Under the pieces are notes generated by a model. That model did not search any database. It was not told the origin of the DNA and saw nothing but the letters and a program-made list of their open reading frames with translations. A program made the position numbers and the translations under genes. This document shows, one piece after another, positions 16,558 through 22,707 of a DNA stretch of 50,712 nt. The stretch comes from CAYFMS01 sp964462325. GTDB taxonomy: Bacteria; Patescibacteriota; Patescibacteriia; UBA9934. The stretch is taken from assembly GCA_964462325.1 (NCBI GenBank), contig CAYWYQ010000004.1, forward strand, positions 1 through 50,712. The letters run 5' to 3'. How positions within the stretch are numbered: the stretch's first letter is position 1; each line of letters opens with the position of its first letter.

Positions 16558-16950
16558 ATGGATATTTTTAAGCAGATGAATCAATGGTCTAAACTTGGGC
16601 CAGAAAAAAATATTGGGAGGATCTCTTTGATCACATCTCTTTTATTATTAGGGGTATCTATCCTCATGATTTGGTGGTTTTTATTTCCGGAGATTCTCGA
16701 TCAAAATGTCGTTCCACTGCATTATAATATTTATTCAGGTGTTGATTATGTTGGAGTTTGGTGGAAAATATTTACCATTCCAGCATTTTTATTGGCTGCT
16801 ATTATTGTAAACGGCATCCTCGCAAAGATTTCAGTAAAAAAAGATCCTATTCTTCCGGTGCTATTTCATATTGTTTCAATGCTTATAGCGTTCTTTTTAT
16901 TCATTGCCAATATCTTTGTCGTTCTTTTAAATATTTCATACTATGGTTGA
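16558..16950 (+). CDS. Small integral membrane protein upstream of mraY
   Basis: 130 aa with three predicted membrane helices ('ISLITSLLLLGVSILMIWWFLF', 'IFTIPAFLLAAIIVNGIL', 'VLFHIVSMLIAFFLFIANIFVVLL'). The pattern 'VPLHYNIYSGVDYVGVWWK' resembles DUF1648-type proteins, but this is tentative. It begins right after the NifU-like stop and overlaps mraY by eight bases, so it belongs to the same operon. An alternative TTG start at 16549 is possible. Confidence 0.7.
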   Translation: MDIFKQMNQWSKLGPEKNIGRISLITSLLLLGVSILMIWWFLFPEILDQNVVPLHYNIYSGVDYVGVWWKIFTIPAFLLAAIIVNGILAKISVKKDPILPVLFHIVSMLIAFFLFIANIFVVLLNISYYG

Positions 16951-17998
16951 TACATTTGTCATTGCCAAAATACTCGCATTAACCACCATTGCTTTTGTTT
17001 TGACGCTTGTCTGGACTCCTGCTTGGACAAGGTTTCTGTATAAGTACAGAATGGGAAAGTCACTTCGTAGTGCAAAACAAGCACCGATTTTCACCAAGAT
17101 GCACAAAAAAAAGAAAGGCACTCCTACAATGGGAGGTGTGCTCATTTGGGGAACGGTGCTCTTTATGGCGGCTTTTTTTCTGATAGCGGCACATGTTGCC
17201 CCTGATTCTTTTCTTGGAAAATTACAATTTTTAACGAGGGGACAGACATTATTGCCGCTTGCTTCCCTCGTTGCGGCTGGCATTGTCGGTCTATTAGATG
17301 ATTTTTTCAATGTTCGTGGAATCGGAAAAAATGGAGGTGGTGTTGAAATTCAGCATCGTTTATTTCTCTACACCGTTATTGCTGCTATTGGTGCATGGTG
17401 GTTTTACGATAAATTAGATTGGGATTTACTCCATATCCCGTTCTTAGGAGATTTTAATATTGGTGTTTGGTATATCCCATTATTCTTAGCGGTAATTGTT
17501 GGAACATCATTTTCTGTGAACCAAACAGATGGTTTAGATGGGCTTGCAGGAGGAACACTTATTTCTGCTTACTCTGCATATGCAGTCATTGCTTTACTGC
17601 AAGGCAGGTTTGAATTGGCAGCATTTTGCGGTGTTGTTTCAGGAGCATTACTCGCTTTTCTCTGGTTTAACATTTACCCAGCGCGATTCTTTATGGGGGA
17701 TACGGGTGCGATGTCCTTAGGGGTTACATTAGGAATTGTTGCCATGCTTACAAATACAGCATTTGTACTTCCAGTAATTGGTATTATATTTGTTATTGAG
17801 GCAATTACTACAATTATGCAGCTTGGGTCGAAAAAGATTCGGAAGAAAAAAATATTCCGCGTTGCTCCCATTCATCATCATTTTGAAGCACTTGGATGGC
17901 CAGAACCCAAAGTTGTGATGCGTTTCTGGGTTGTTTCTTGGATTGCAGCGGCGGTCGGTATTATTATTGTGATTCTCGATACATCGTATTTCTCTTGA
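16943..17998 (+). CDS. mraY: Phospho-N-acetylmuramoyl-pentapeptide transferase
   Basis: 351-aa polytopic enzyme that transfers phospho-MurNAc-pentapeptide to undecaprenyl phosphate, giving lipid I. Family motifs are intact: 'KKKGTPTMGG', 'LLDDFFNVR', 'NQTDGLDGLAGG' (catalytic Asp pair), 'NIYPARFFMGDTGAMSLG' and 'VAPIHHHFEALGWPE'. It starts within the preceding gene's last codons and is followed after one base by ftsW. Length and topology are normal. Confidence 0.97.
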   Translation: MVDTFVIAKILALTTIAFVLTLVWTPAWTRFLYKYRMGKSLRSAKQAPIFTKMHKKKKGTPTMGGVLIWGTVLFMAAFFLIAAHVAPDSFLGKLQFLTRGQTLLPLASLVAAGIVGLLDDFFNVRGIGKNGGGVEIQHRLFLYTVIAAIGAWWFYDKLDWDLLHIPFLGDFNIGVWYIPLFLAVIVGTSFSVNQTDGLDGLAGGTLISAYSAYAVIALLQGRFELAAFCGVVSGALLAFLWFNIYPARFFMGDTGAMSLGVTLGIVAMLTNTAFVLPVIGIIFVIEAITTIMQLGSKKIRKKKIFRVAPIHHHFEALGWPEPKVVMRFWVVSWIAAAVGIIIVILDTSYFS

Positions 17999-17999
17999 T

Positions 18000-19097
18000 A
18001 TGCAAGGAGTTTTGCGCAAGCCTGATCTCGTTTTCGCATTACTATTCGTATGTCTTCTTGTTTTTGGTATTGTCATGCTTCTTTCAGCATCTGGTCCTGT
18101 CGGGTTCGAAAAATTTGGAGATAGTTTTTACTTTTTTAAACATCAATTATTTCAGGGAGTCATTCCTGGTTTGCTTGCATTTGGTGCGGGATACCTTATT
18201 CCGTATAAGGTTTGGAAACGCTATGCATTTCCAATGCTGCTTTTATCAATTCTATTACTTGTTTTGGTGTATATACCTGGCATTGGAACAGATTTTGGAA
18301 CATTCGCAAAAAGTTGGGTGCAATTTGGTCCATTATCATTTCAACCTTCCGAACTTGTGAAGCTGACTTTTCTCTTTTATCTTGCTGCTTGGATGGAAAA
18401 ACAAGGGCAAGGTATACGTTCTTTTCAGGAGGGGTTATTACCATTTTTGATCATTTTAGGAGTAATTGGCGGTCTCATCTTTTTTCAGCCAGATCTTGGA
18501 ACCTTATCGATTATCATCGCCATGTCTATTGTCATCTATTTTATCGCAGGTGGATCCATTGTTCATTTATTGGGAATGAGTACGGCGGGACTTCTTGTTT
18601 TTGGGCTTGCCGTAAGGTTGTCTCCGTACCGGGCAGCTAGGTTGATGACATTTTTACATCCAGAGCTTGATCCGCAAGGAATCGGTTATCAAATCAATCA
18701 GGCCTTGCTTGCAGTAGGATCAGGTGGAATTTTTGGGAGGGGATATGGACATTCCTTGCAGAAATTTCAATATTTGCCCGAGGTGATTGGCGATTCTATA
18801 TTCGCCGTTGTTGCGGAGGAATTAGGGTTTATTTTAACAACAGGATTTATTGTGCTCTTTTTATTATTTATTTCTCGTGGTTTAAATATTGCACATTCTG
18901 CTCAAGATGCATTTGGAAAATATGTCGTAACGGGCGTGATGACTTGGTTCTGTATTCAGGCATTTGTCAATATTGGTGCTATGCTGGGATTGTTGCCTTT
19001 GACCGGAGTTCCTTTGCCATTTTTAAGCTATGGAGGAACATCTCTCATCGTTTCGATGGCAGCAGTAGGGGTTGTCCTTAATATTTCACGTAGATAG
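18000..19097 (+). CDS. ftsW: FtsW peptidoglycan glycosyltransferase (SEDS)
   Basis: 365-aa SEDS-family membrane protein polymerising lipid II at the division septum. Motifs include 'SFQPSELVKL', 'QPDLGTLSIII', 'GYGHSLQKFQYLPEVIGDSIFAVVAEELGF' and 'LPLTGVPLPFLSYGGTSLI'. RodA is the alternative, but placement between mraY and murG favours FtsW. No cognate class B PBP is in the window. Confidence 0.93.
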   Translation: MQGVLRKPDLVFALLFVCLLVFGIVMLLSASGPVGFEKFGDSFYFFKHQLFQGVIPGLLAFGAGYLIPYKVWKRYAFPMLLLSILLLVLVYIPGIGTDFGTFAKSWVQFGPLSFQPSELVKLTFLFYLAAWMEKQGQGIRSFQEGLLPFLIILGVIGGLIFFQPDLGTLSIIIAMSIVIYFIAGGSIVHLLGMSTAGLLVFGLAVRLSPYRAARLMTFLHPELDPQGIGYQINQALLAVGSGGIFGRGYGHSLQKFQYLPEVIGDSIFAVVAEELGFILTTGFIVLFLLFISRGLNIAHSAQDAFGKYVVTGVMTWFCIQAFVNIGAMLGLLPLTGVPLPFLSYGGTSLIVSMAAVGVVLNISRR

Positions 19098-19101
19098 TAT
19101 T

Positions 19102-20181
19102 ATGCGAAAATCATCAAAAACTCATGTACTGATGACAGGAGGGGGGACACTTGGTCCGGTAACTCCCTTGCTTGGGATTGTAGAATCTTGGCGCTACATT
19201 GAGCCGACGGTCGACATTTCATGGATCGGTACTATTTCTGGACCTGAAGAAGAATTAGTGAAGGAATACGGGATACCATTTCATACATTATTTGCGCCAA
19301 AACTATCTCGAAGCAATAAATTGAGTTGGATTTTTGTCCTGCCAGCATTGTTTGTAAGCTGCGTACTTGCTTGGCAATTACTGAAAAGAATAAAACCATC
19401 CATTATTTTTAGTGCTGGAGGGTACGTGAGTGTTCCTATTGCATGGATGGCAAAATTGCAGGGAATTCCCGTCTGGATTCATCAGCTGGATTATCAACCG
19501 GGGATTGCCAATAAAGCTATGGCGCCAATCGCAATGAGAATTAGTGCAACATTTGAAAAAGCAATTGAAGATTTTGGGGCAAAAAAGACCATTGTTGTTG
19601 GCGGAGTGATGCGGTTTACGAATGACATTGAACCAACGAATGAGATGAAAAGGAAATTCAACCTTGATTCTTCGAAACCAACAGTTCTGATTACTGGCGG
19701 TGGAACCGGGGCATTGCAAATTAATGAAGCCATGCAAATCATTGGAAAAGAATTGTCGAAAAAAGCAAATATCATTCATCTAACAGGGAAAGGGAAGATG
19801 TTGCCTGGCCTTGAAGAAGTTGCTCCTAATTATTATGCAATTGAGATGCTCACAGAAGATATGTATGAGGCATATGCGGTTGCAGATTTAGTTGTAGCGC
19901 GTGGGGGGCTGGGAACAATGATGGAATTAGTTCGTTTCAAAAAACCGAGTATCATTATTCCTATTTCTCATTCACATCAAGAGTTAAATGCAGCTGTTCT
20001 GGCCGAGGCAAGGGCAGCGGTCGTGCTATGGGCGATGAATCCACAAATGCTCAAGCAAACAATAGAAAAGTTATTGAAAAGTACAGATGAAAGGGATAGA
20101 TTGTCGAAAAATATAAGTGAAGTCATGAGAGTGGATGGTGCGGATGTCATTGTTCAGAAAGTACAAAAACTTATTGTGTAA
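19102..20181 (+). CDS. murG: MurG-like UDP-GlcNAc transferase
   Basis: 359 aa; adds GlcNAc to lipid I to form lipid II at the inner membrane face. The start is placed at MRKSSKTHVL, just after ftsW, rather than at 19072 inside it. C-terminal motifs ('ITGGGTGALQINEAM', 'ARGGLGTMMELVRFKKPSIIIPIS..HQELNA') and 'WIHQLDYQPGIANK' fit MurG. The N-terminal glycine loop reads GGGTLGPVTPLL (13-24), whereas typical MurG has GGTGGHVTP; the usual histidine is a proline. Function is supported by context, but the active-site loop is divergent. Confidence 0.88.
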   Translation: MRKSSKTHVLMTGGGTLGPVTPLLGIVESWRYIEPTVDISWIGTISGPEEELVKEYGIPFHTLFAPKLSRSNKLSWIFVLPALFVSCVLAWQLLKRIKPSIIFSAGGYVSVPIAWMAKLQGIPVWIHQLDYQPGIANKAMAPIAMRISATFEKAIEDFGAKKTIVVGGVMRFTNDIEPTNEMKRKFNLDSSKPTVLITGGGTGALQINEAMQIIGKELSKKANIIHLTGKGKMLPGLEEVAPNYYAIEMLTEDMYEAYAVADLVVARGGLGTMMELVRFKKPSIIIPISHSHQELNAAVLAEARAAVVLWAMNPQMLKQTIEKLLKSTDERDRLSKNISEVMRVDGADVIVQKVQKLIV

Positions 20182-20183
20182 CA

Positions 20184-20209
20184 AAAAAGAAGCCTTAGGG
20201 CTTCTTTTT
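20184..20209. terminator. Bidirectional terminator between murG and the convergent gene
   Basis: Stem AAAAAGAAGCC / GGCTTCTTTTT with a short loop; A and T tracts on both sides let it serve murG and the minus-strand gene at 20216-20503. Confidence 0.8.
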
Positions 20210-20215
20210 AATCAC

Positions 20216-20503
20216 TTACATCATTGGAGCTTCCTCAGCACTTTCTTCCGTAGGTGCTTCTTCTGCTGGAGCATCCTCCATAGGTGCCTCTTCTGCAGGA
20301 GTTTCCTCTGCTGGCGCGTCTTCCATAGGTACTTCCTCTTCTGACATGTCTTCCTCTACAGCAGGAGTTTCTGCCTCATCTGCAGACTCCTCTACTACGG
20401 GGGCATCTGTTGCTGCCTCTTCTGCTGGCATTGAATTATGGCTGGTCATGTGCATTTCCATTTGGTCATCAGCTACTTCGGTATTACATGTTGTACAAAT
20501 CAT
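20216..20503 (-). CDS. C2H2-like zinc motif protein with acidic Ala/Glu/Pro repeat tail
   Basis: 95 aa. The N-terminus 'MICTTCNTEV...MEMHMTSH' has Cys3, Cys6, His18 and His22, a C-x2-C-x11-H-x3-H spacing of zinc-finger type. The rest is a highly acidic tail of PAEEAP / PMEDAP repeats. A zinc-binding head with a flexible acidic tail suggests a nucleic-acid- or protein-binding adaptor, but this is inference. A TAAACT box lies six bases before the ATG, so a leaderless mRNA is possible. Confidence 0.65.
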   Translation of the reverse strand: MICTTCNTEVADDQMEMHMTSHNSMPAEEAATDAPVVEESADEAETPAVEEDMSEEEVPMEDAPAEETPAEEAPMEDAPAEEAPTEESAEEAPMM

Positions 20504-20583
20504 ACTTATAGTTTAATAATTACTTATAAACAGATTAGCAGAAAAAAGAGGTATGTTCAAAAGGTATTGTGGAGGGGAGGCGC

Positions 20584-20612
20584 TTGATTTTTTTGCGGGT
20601 CTATGGTATAAA
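20584..20612 (+). promoter_or_regulatory. Probable promoter of tRNA-Lys
   Basis: TTGATT (20584-20589), a 17-base spacer ending TGG, then TATAAA (20607-20612). The tRNA begins about 155 bases after the predicted start site. The leader holds GTACAT-TCGAT-ATGTAC (about 20694-20710), possibly a degenerate GTAC apex. Confidence 0.5.
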
Positions 20613-20773
20613 TGCGACACAAAATTCAGCACCGTGTACTTTACTTGTAACGATTGTGGTTAAGTTCAACTAGTTTTCAAGAAATGAGCGAGTACATTCG
20701 ATATGTACCCAGATGTACCTTGAGGACGAACGGAGTGAATGACGTAGGAATAATAGAACTTGGACGTAATCGT

Positions 20774-20849
20774 ACGCCGGTAGCTCAGTTGGTAGAGCGA
20801 GGGCCTTTTAAGCCCGAGGTCGTGGGTTCGAGCCCCACTCGGCGTACCA
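20774..20849 (+). tRNA. tRNA-Lys(UUU)
   Basis: 76 nt with encoded CCA. Acceptor ACGCCGG / TCGGCGT (one G-U pair), D-arm GCTC-AGTTGGTA-GAGC, anticodon loop CTTTTAA (anticodon TTT), T-arm GTGGG-TTCGAGC-CCCAC. Followed by a terminator at 20851-20881. Confidence 0.95.
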
Positions 20850-21030
20850 AAAAATAATCAGGAAACTGGTTATTTTTTTTTGTCCGAGTCAGCAAGCCAC
20901 CTGCGTGGCTTGCGAGGGGCGAGAACGGCCGGAGCCTTATGCGAGCAGCGGCGAGCATGGCGAGGCCCGGACCTGAATCCCGAGCTTCTGCAGAAGCAAG
21001 AGGTGAAGGCGAGCCCCACTCGGCGTACCA
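20829..21030. repeat. 21-bp direct repeat of the tRNA-Lys 3' end
   Basis: The last 21 bases of tRNA-Lys including CCA (20829-20849) recur exactly at 21010-21030. The 160 bases between are GC-rich and end in a degenerate tRNA-like stretch (GAGGTGAAGGCGAGCCCCAC versus GAGGTCGTGGGTTCGAGCCCCAC). This resembles a former integration site or a tRNA 3'-end duplication. Confidence 0.6.
20851..20881 (+). terminator. Terminator after tRNA-Lys
   Basis: Stem AAAATAATCAG / CTGGTTATTTT with a GAAA tetraloop and a T8 tract. Confidence 0.8.
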
Positions 21031-21031
21031 T

Positions 21032-21070
21032 GAAAAAGACGCAGCTGAATGCTGGGTCTTTTTCATTTTG
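21032..21070 (+). terminator. Terminator after the tRNA 3'-end copy
   Basis: Stem GAAAAAGAC-CAGC / GCTG-GTCTTTTTC with a TGAAT loop, right behind the second CCA. Each tRNA 3' end is thus followed by its own terminator. Confidence 0.6.
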
Positions 21071-21109
21071 CAACTTAACAACCTGGCTATTGGGCATATT
21101 GCTTAATGA

Positions 21110-21185
21110 GGAGGTCCGACATCAAGGTCCGACCTACTTATCCACAGGAGGTTAAACCTCCGTCCTGCGAGGTTCAACCTCGGCT
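21110..21185. repeat. Palindrome / DnaA-box mosaic, copy 2
   Basis: Contains GAGGTCCGAC...AAGGTCCGACC, CTACTTATCCACA with a perfect DnaA box (21138-21146), GGAGGTTAAACCTCC and CGAGGTTCAACCTCGG. Downstream (about 21190-21230) is CTACTCCCTACAACTA low-complexity sequence. Confidence 0.65.
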
Positions 21186-21259
21186 CCGTCCTAATCGTTA
21201 ATCGACTACTCCCTACAACTAATCCTCTACATCCTCTCATGTATACTTGTGGATTATTC

Positions 21260-21447
21260 TTGACAACATTTTGTATTCAATGCAAACTGAAATTAGTATG
21301 TTGGCTATCGCTCACAATTCCACGCTGGTCATAAAGGAGACTCTTTACTCTCCCTTTATTATTATTCTGGGAATCAAGGGGTATTATGCATCGGTGTAGA
21401 TAAAGCTGATTTATAGCAAAGCCCCTTCGTTACGGAGGGGCTTTTTT
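21260..21447 (+). ncRNA. Possible small RNA or leader ending in a strong terminator
   Basis: TTGACA at 21260-21265, then about 150 bases with no convincing ORF, an internal hairpin AAAGGAGA...TCTCCCTTT (about 21335-21358) and a strong terminator (AGCCCCT...AGGGGCT then T6, 21418-21447). The -10 box is weak. It could be a stand-alone RNA or an attenuated leader of the 63-aa gene 70 bases further on. Confidence 0.3.
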
Positions 21448-21517
21448 GATGGATTGAGGAAGAGTTTGTCTTTTTCCTAAGGTCGTCAGGCTTGAAAACA
21501 GTTCATACGGAGTGAAT

Positions 21518-21709
21518 ATGTCAGATGTCATTTTAGGAGTAGAGGTATTTGATGCGGACGTGATTATTCCGTACAAAGAAACTGATTCGGCGTCGAAACG
21601 CCAACCACGTCAAGAGTCCTTTGTCGATACAAAGCTGCAGGAGGTGACGCCGTCCTCGGTACATGAGGATAATACGCATGTAATCCGTAGCATGATTCTC
21701 GATGATTGA
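21518..21709 (+). CDS. Small hypothetical protein
   Basis: 63 aa, acidic, not recognised. The ATG at 21518 is chosen because GGAG lies seven bases upstream; a GTG two codons earlier is in frame. It is bracketed by the terminator at 21418-21447 and a GC-rich hairpin (CCGCCAC...GTGGCGG, about 21719-21742). It is probably paired with the next gene, whose base composition (higher GC) it shares. Function unknown. Confidence 0.5.
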   Translation: MSDVILGVEVFDADVIIPYKETDSASKRQPRQESFVDTKLQEVTPSSVHEDNTHVIRSMILDD

Positions 21710-21748
21710 TCCTTGCTCCGCCACTTCAAACGGAGGTGGCGGGGAAAT

Positions 21749-21796
21749 ATTTTATGACTTGCAGAAAGGGACTGCCTTTTCTCCAGGTCATAAAAT
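21749..21796 (+). promoter_or_regulatory. Structured 5' leader hairpin of the 208-aa gene
   Basis: 13-bp inverted repeat ATTTTATGACTTG / CAGGTCATAAAAT with one G-U pair, enclosing an inner AAAGG / CCTTT stem. It lies 25 bases before the start codon, with no T-tract, so a regulatory leader rather than a terminator is suggested. Confidence 0.45.
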
Positions 21797-21820
21797 CTGG
21801 ACAGTAGGGCGGGGTTTGAT

Positions 21821-22447
21821 ATGCACGAAGGAACGGGTCATGGGTTTGATATATTGACAGGTGATTGTCGGAGTGACAGGGTTCCGATTGAGGATGACAT
21901 TACTGGTACAATACCTACCCATTCAAAGTTAGATGCCTCCGCGGAAGAGATCGGCATTCAAGAGGCGAGTCCGGGCATTCGGCTTGTTTGTTGCATGGGT
22001 TCGGATGCGCGCTCCGTGAGCGTACTCAATCGCATGCGGGCAATGGCACAGAGAGGCAGACTGAAGCACTCAATCGACACTGATGTTGTCTTCGTGATAT
22101 GTGGGAATCATGCCTCTCTGATGGAGAAGGTAGAGAGGATTGGTGCAGAATATGTGATTTTCCTCTTCGATACTTCAGGACGAGGTCACTTCACTTGTCT
22201 CACGACGGCAGCGTCGACGAGGCGGAAGGTTCGGTTGCCTGAGTGGGTTTCCGAGGAGGTGTGGGGGATCGCGATTCATCCTAGTGTGAATGCAAGTAAT
22301 TGTGCCGCACAGATTCTCAACCATTCGCTAAATCCGAAGGGGTTCGCGAAGATGCGGGTGGCTCGAGAGCGCATTCGTGCGGGGGATATGTACGTGCGCG
22401 AGCCTATGTATCAAGTTGATCACTATGGGAGGCGTATCTTTTCGTAG
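21821..22447 (+). CDS. Orphan protein, Rossmann-like fragment
   Basis: 208 aa, not recognised. The middle region 'IRLVCCMGSDARSVSVLNRM...TDVVFVICGNHASLMEKVERIGAEYVIFLF' alternates beta strands and helices in a way faintly like formyltransferase folds, but no catalytic motif can be assigned. GC content and codon use are visibly higher than in the flanking core genes, indicating recent transfer. No signal peptide. The ATG follows a G-rich GGGCGGGG stretch that may act as a weak ribosome site. Confidence 0.55.
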   Translation: MHEGTGHGFDILTGDCRSDRVPIEDDITGTIPTHSKLDASAEEIGIQEASPGIRLVCCMGSDARSVSVLNRMRAMAQRGRLKHSIDTDVVFVICGNHASLMEKVERIGAEYVIFLFDTSGRGHFTCLTTAASTRRKVRLPEWVSEEVWGIAIHPSVNASNCAAQILNHSLNPKGFAKMRVARERIRAGDMYVREPMYQVDHYGRRIFS

Positions 22448-22467
22448 GATGTAGACACTAATACTTA

Positions 22468-22530
22468 CCCGTGACATATTACGGGTGAAGTCTCCTGATC
22501 TTGTATATAACAAGATCGGGTTCTTTTTTA
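22468..22530 (+). terminator. Hairpin pair / terminator after the orphan gene
   Basis: ACCCGT...ACGGGT (about 22467-22486) is followed by GATCTTGT-TATAT-ACAAGATC (22497-22517) and GGGTTCTTTTTT. The second is a plausible rho-independent terminator. Confidence 0.6.
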
Positions 22531-22560
22531 TTCAGCCTTTAGGATTAAGTCAAGGTTTAA

Positions 22561-22662
22561 GCCGAGGTTGAACCTCGAGGTTCAACCTCGGAAGGGGAGG
22601 TTCAACCTCCGGTAGGTATATGTGGATAAGTAGGTCCGACATCAAGGTCGGACCTTGAGGTG
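22561..22662. repeat. Palindrome / DnaA-box mosaic, copy 3
   Basis: CGAGGTTGAACCTCGAGGTTCAACCTCG, GGGAGGTTCAACCTCC, a perfect DnaA box TGTGGATAA (22621-22629), AGGTCCGAC and AAGGTCGGACCTTGAGG. It directly precedes the promoter of the Ca2+ ATPase gene. Confidence 0.65.
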
Positions 22663-22691
22663 CAGAGGTGGCGTCTTCTTATAAGTAAACC

Positions 22692-22700
22692 TGATATAAT
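22692..22700 (+). promoter_or_regulatory. Extended -10 promoter of the cation ATPase
   Basis: TGATATAAT followed by seven bases and the ATG at 22708; no -35 box and no Shine-Dalgarno. Confidence 0.6.
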
Positions 22701-22707
22701 GTGAACG

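Noticed and set aside
20785..21097. Minus-strand frames with 'RRVGLEPTTSGLKGP'
   Set aside because: Antisense reading of tRNA-Lys and its duplicated 3' end; no ribosome site or coding composition.
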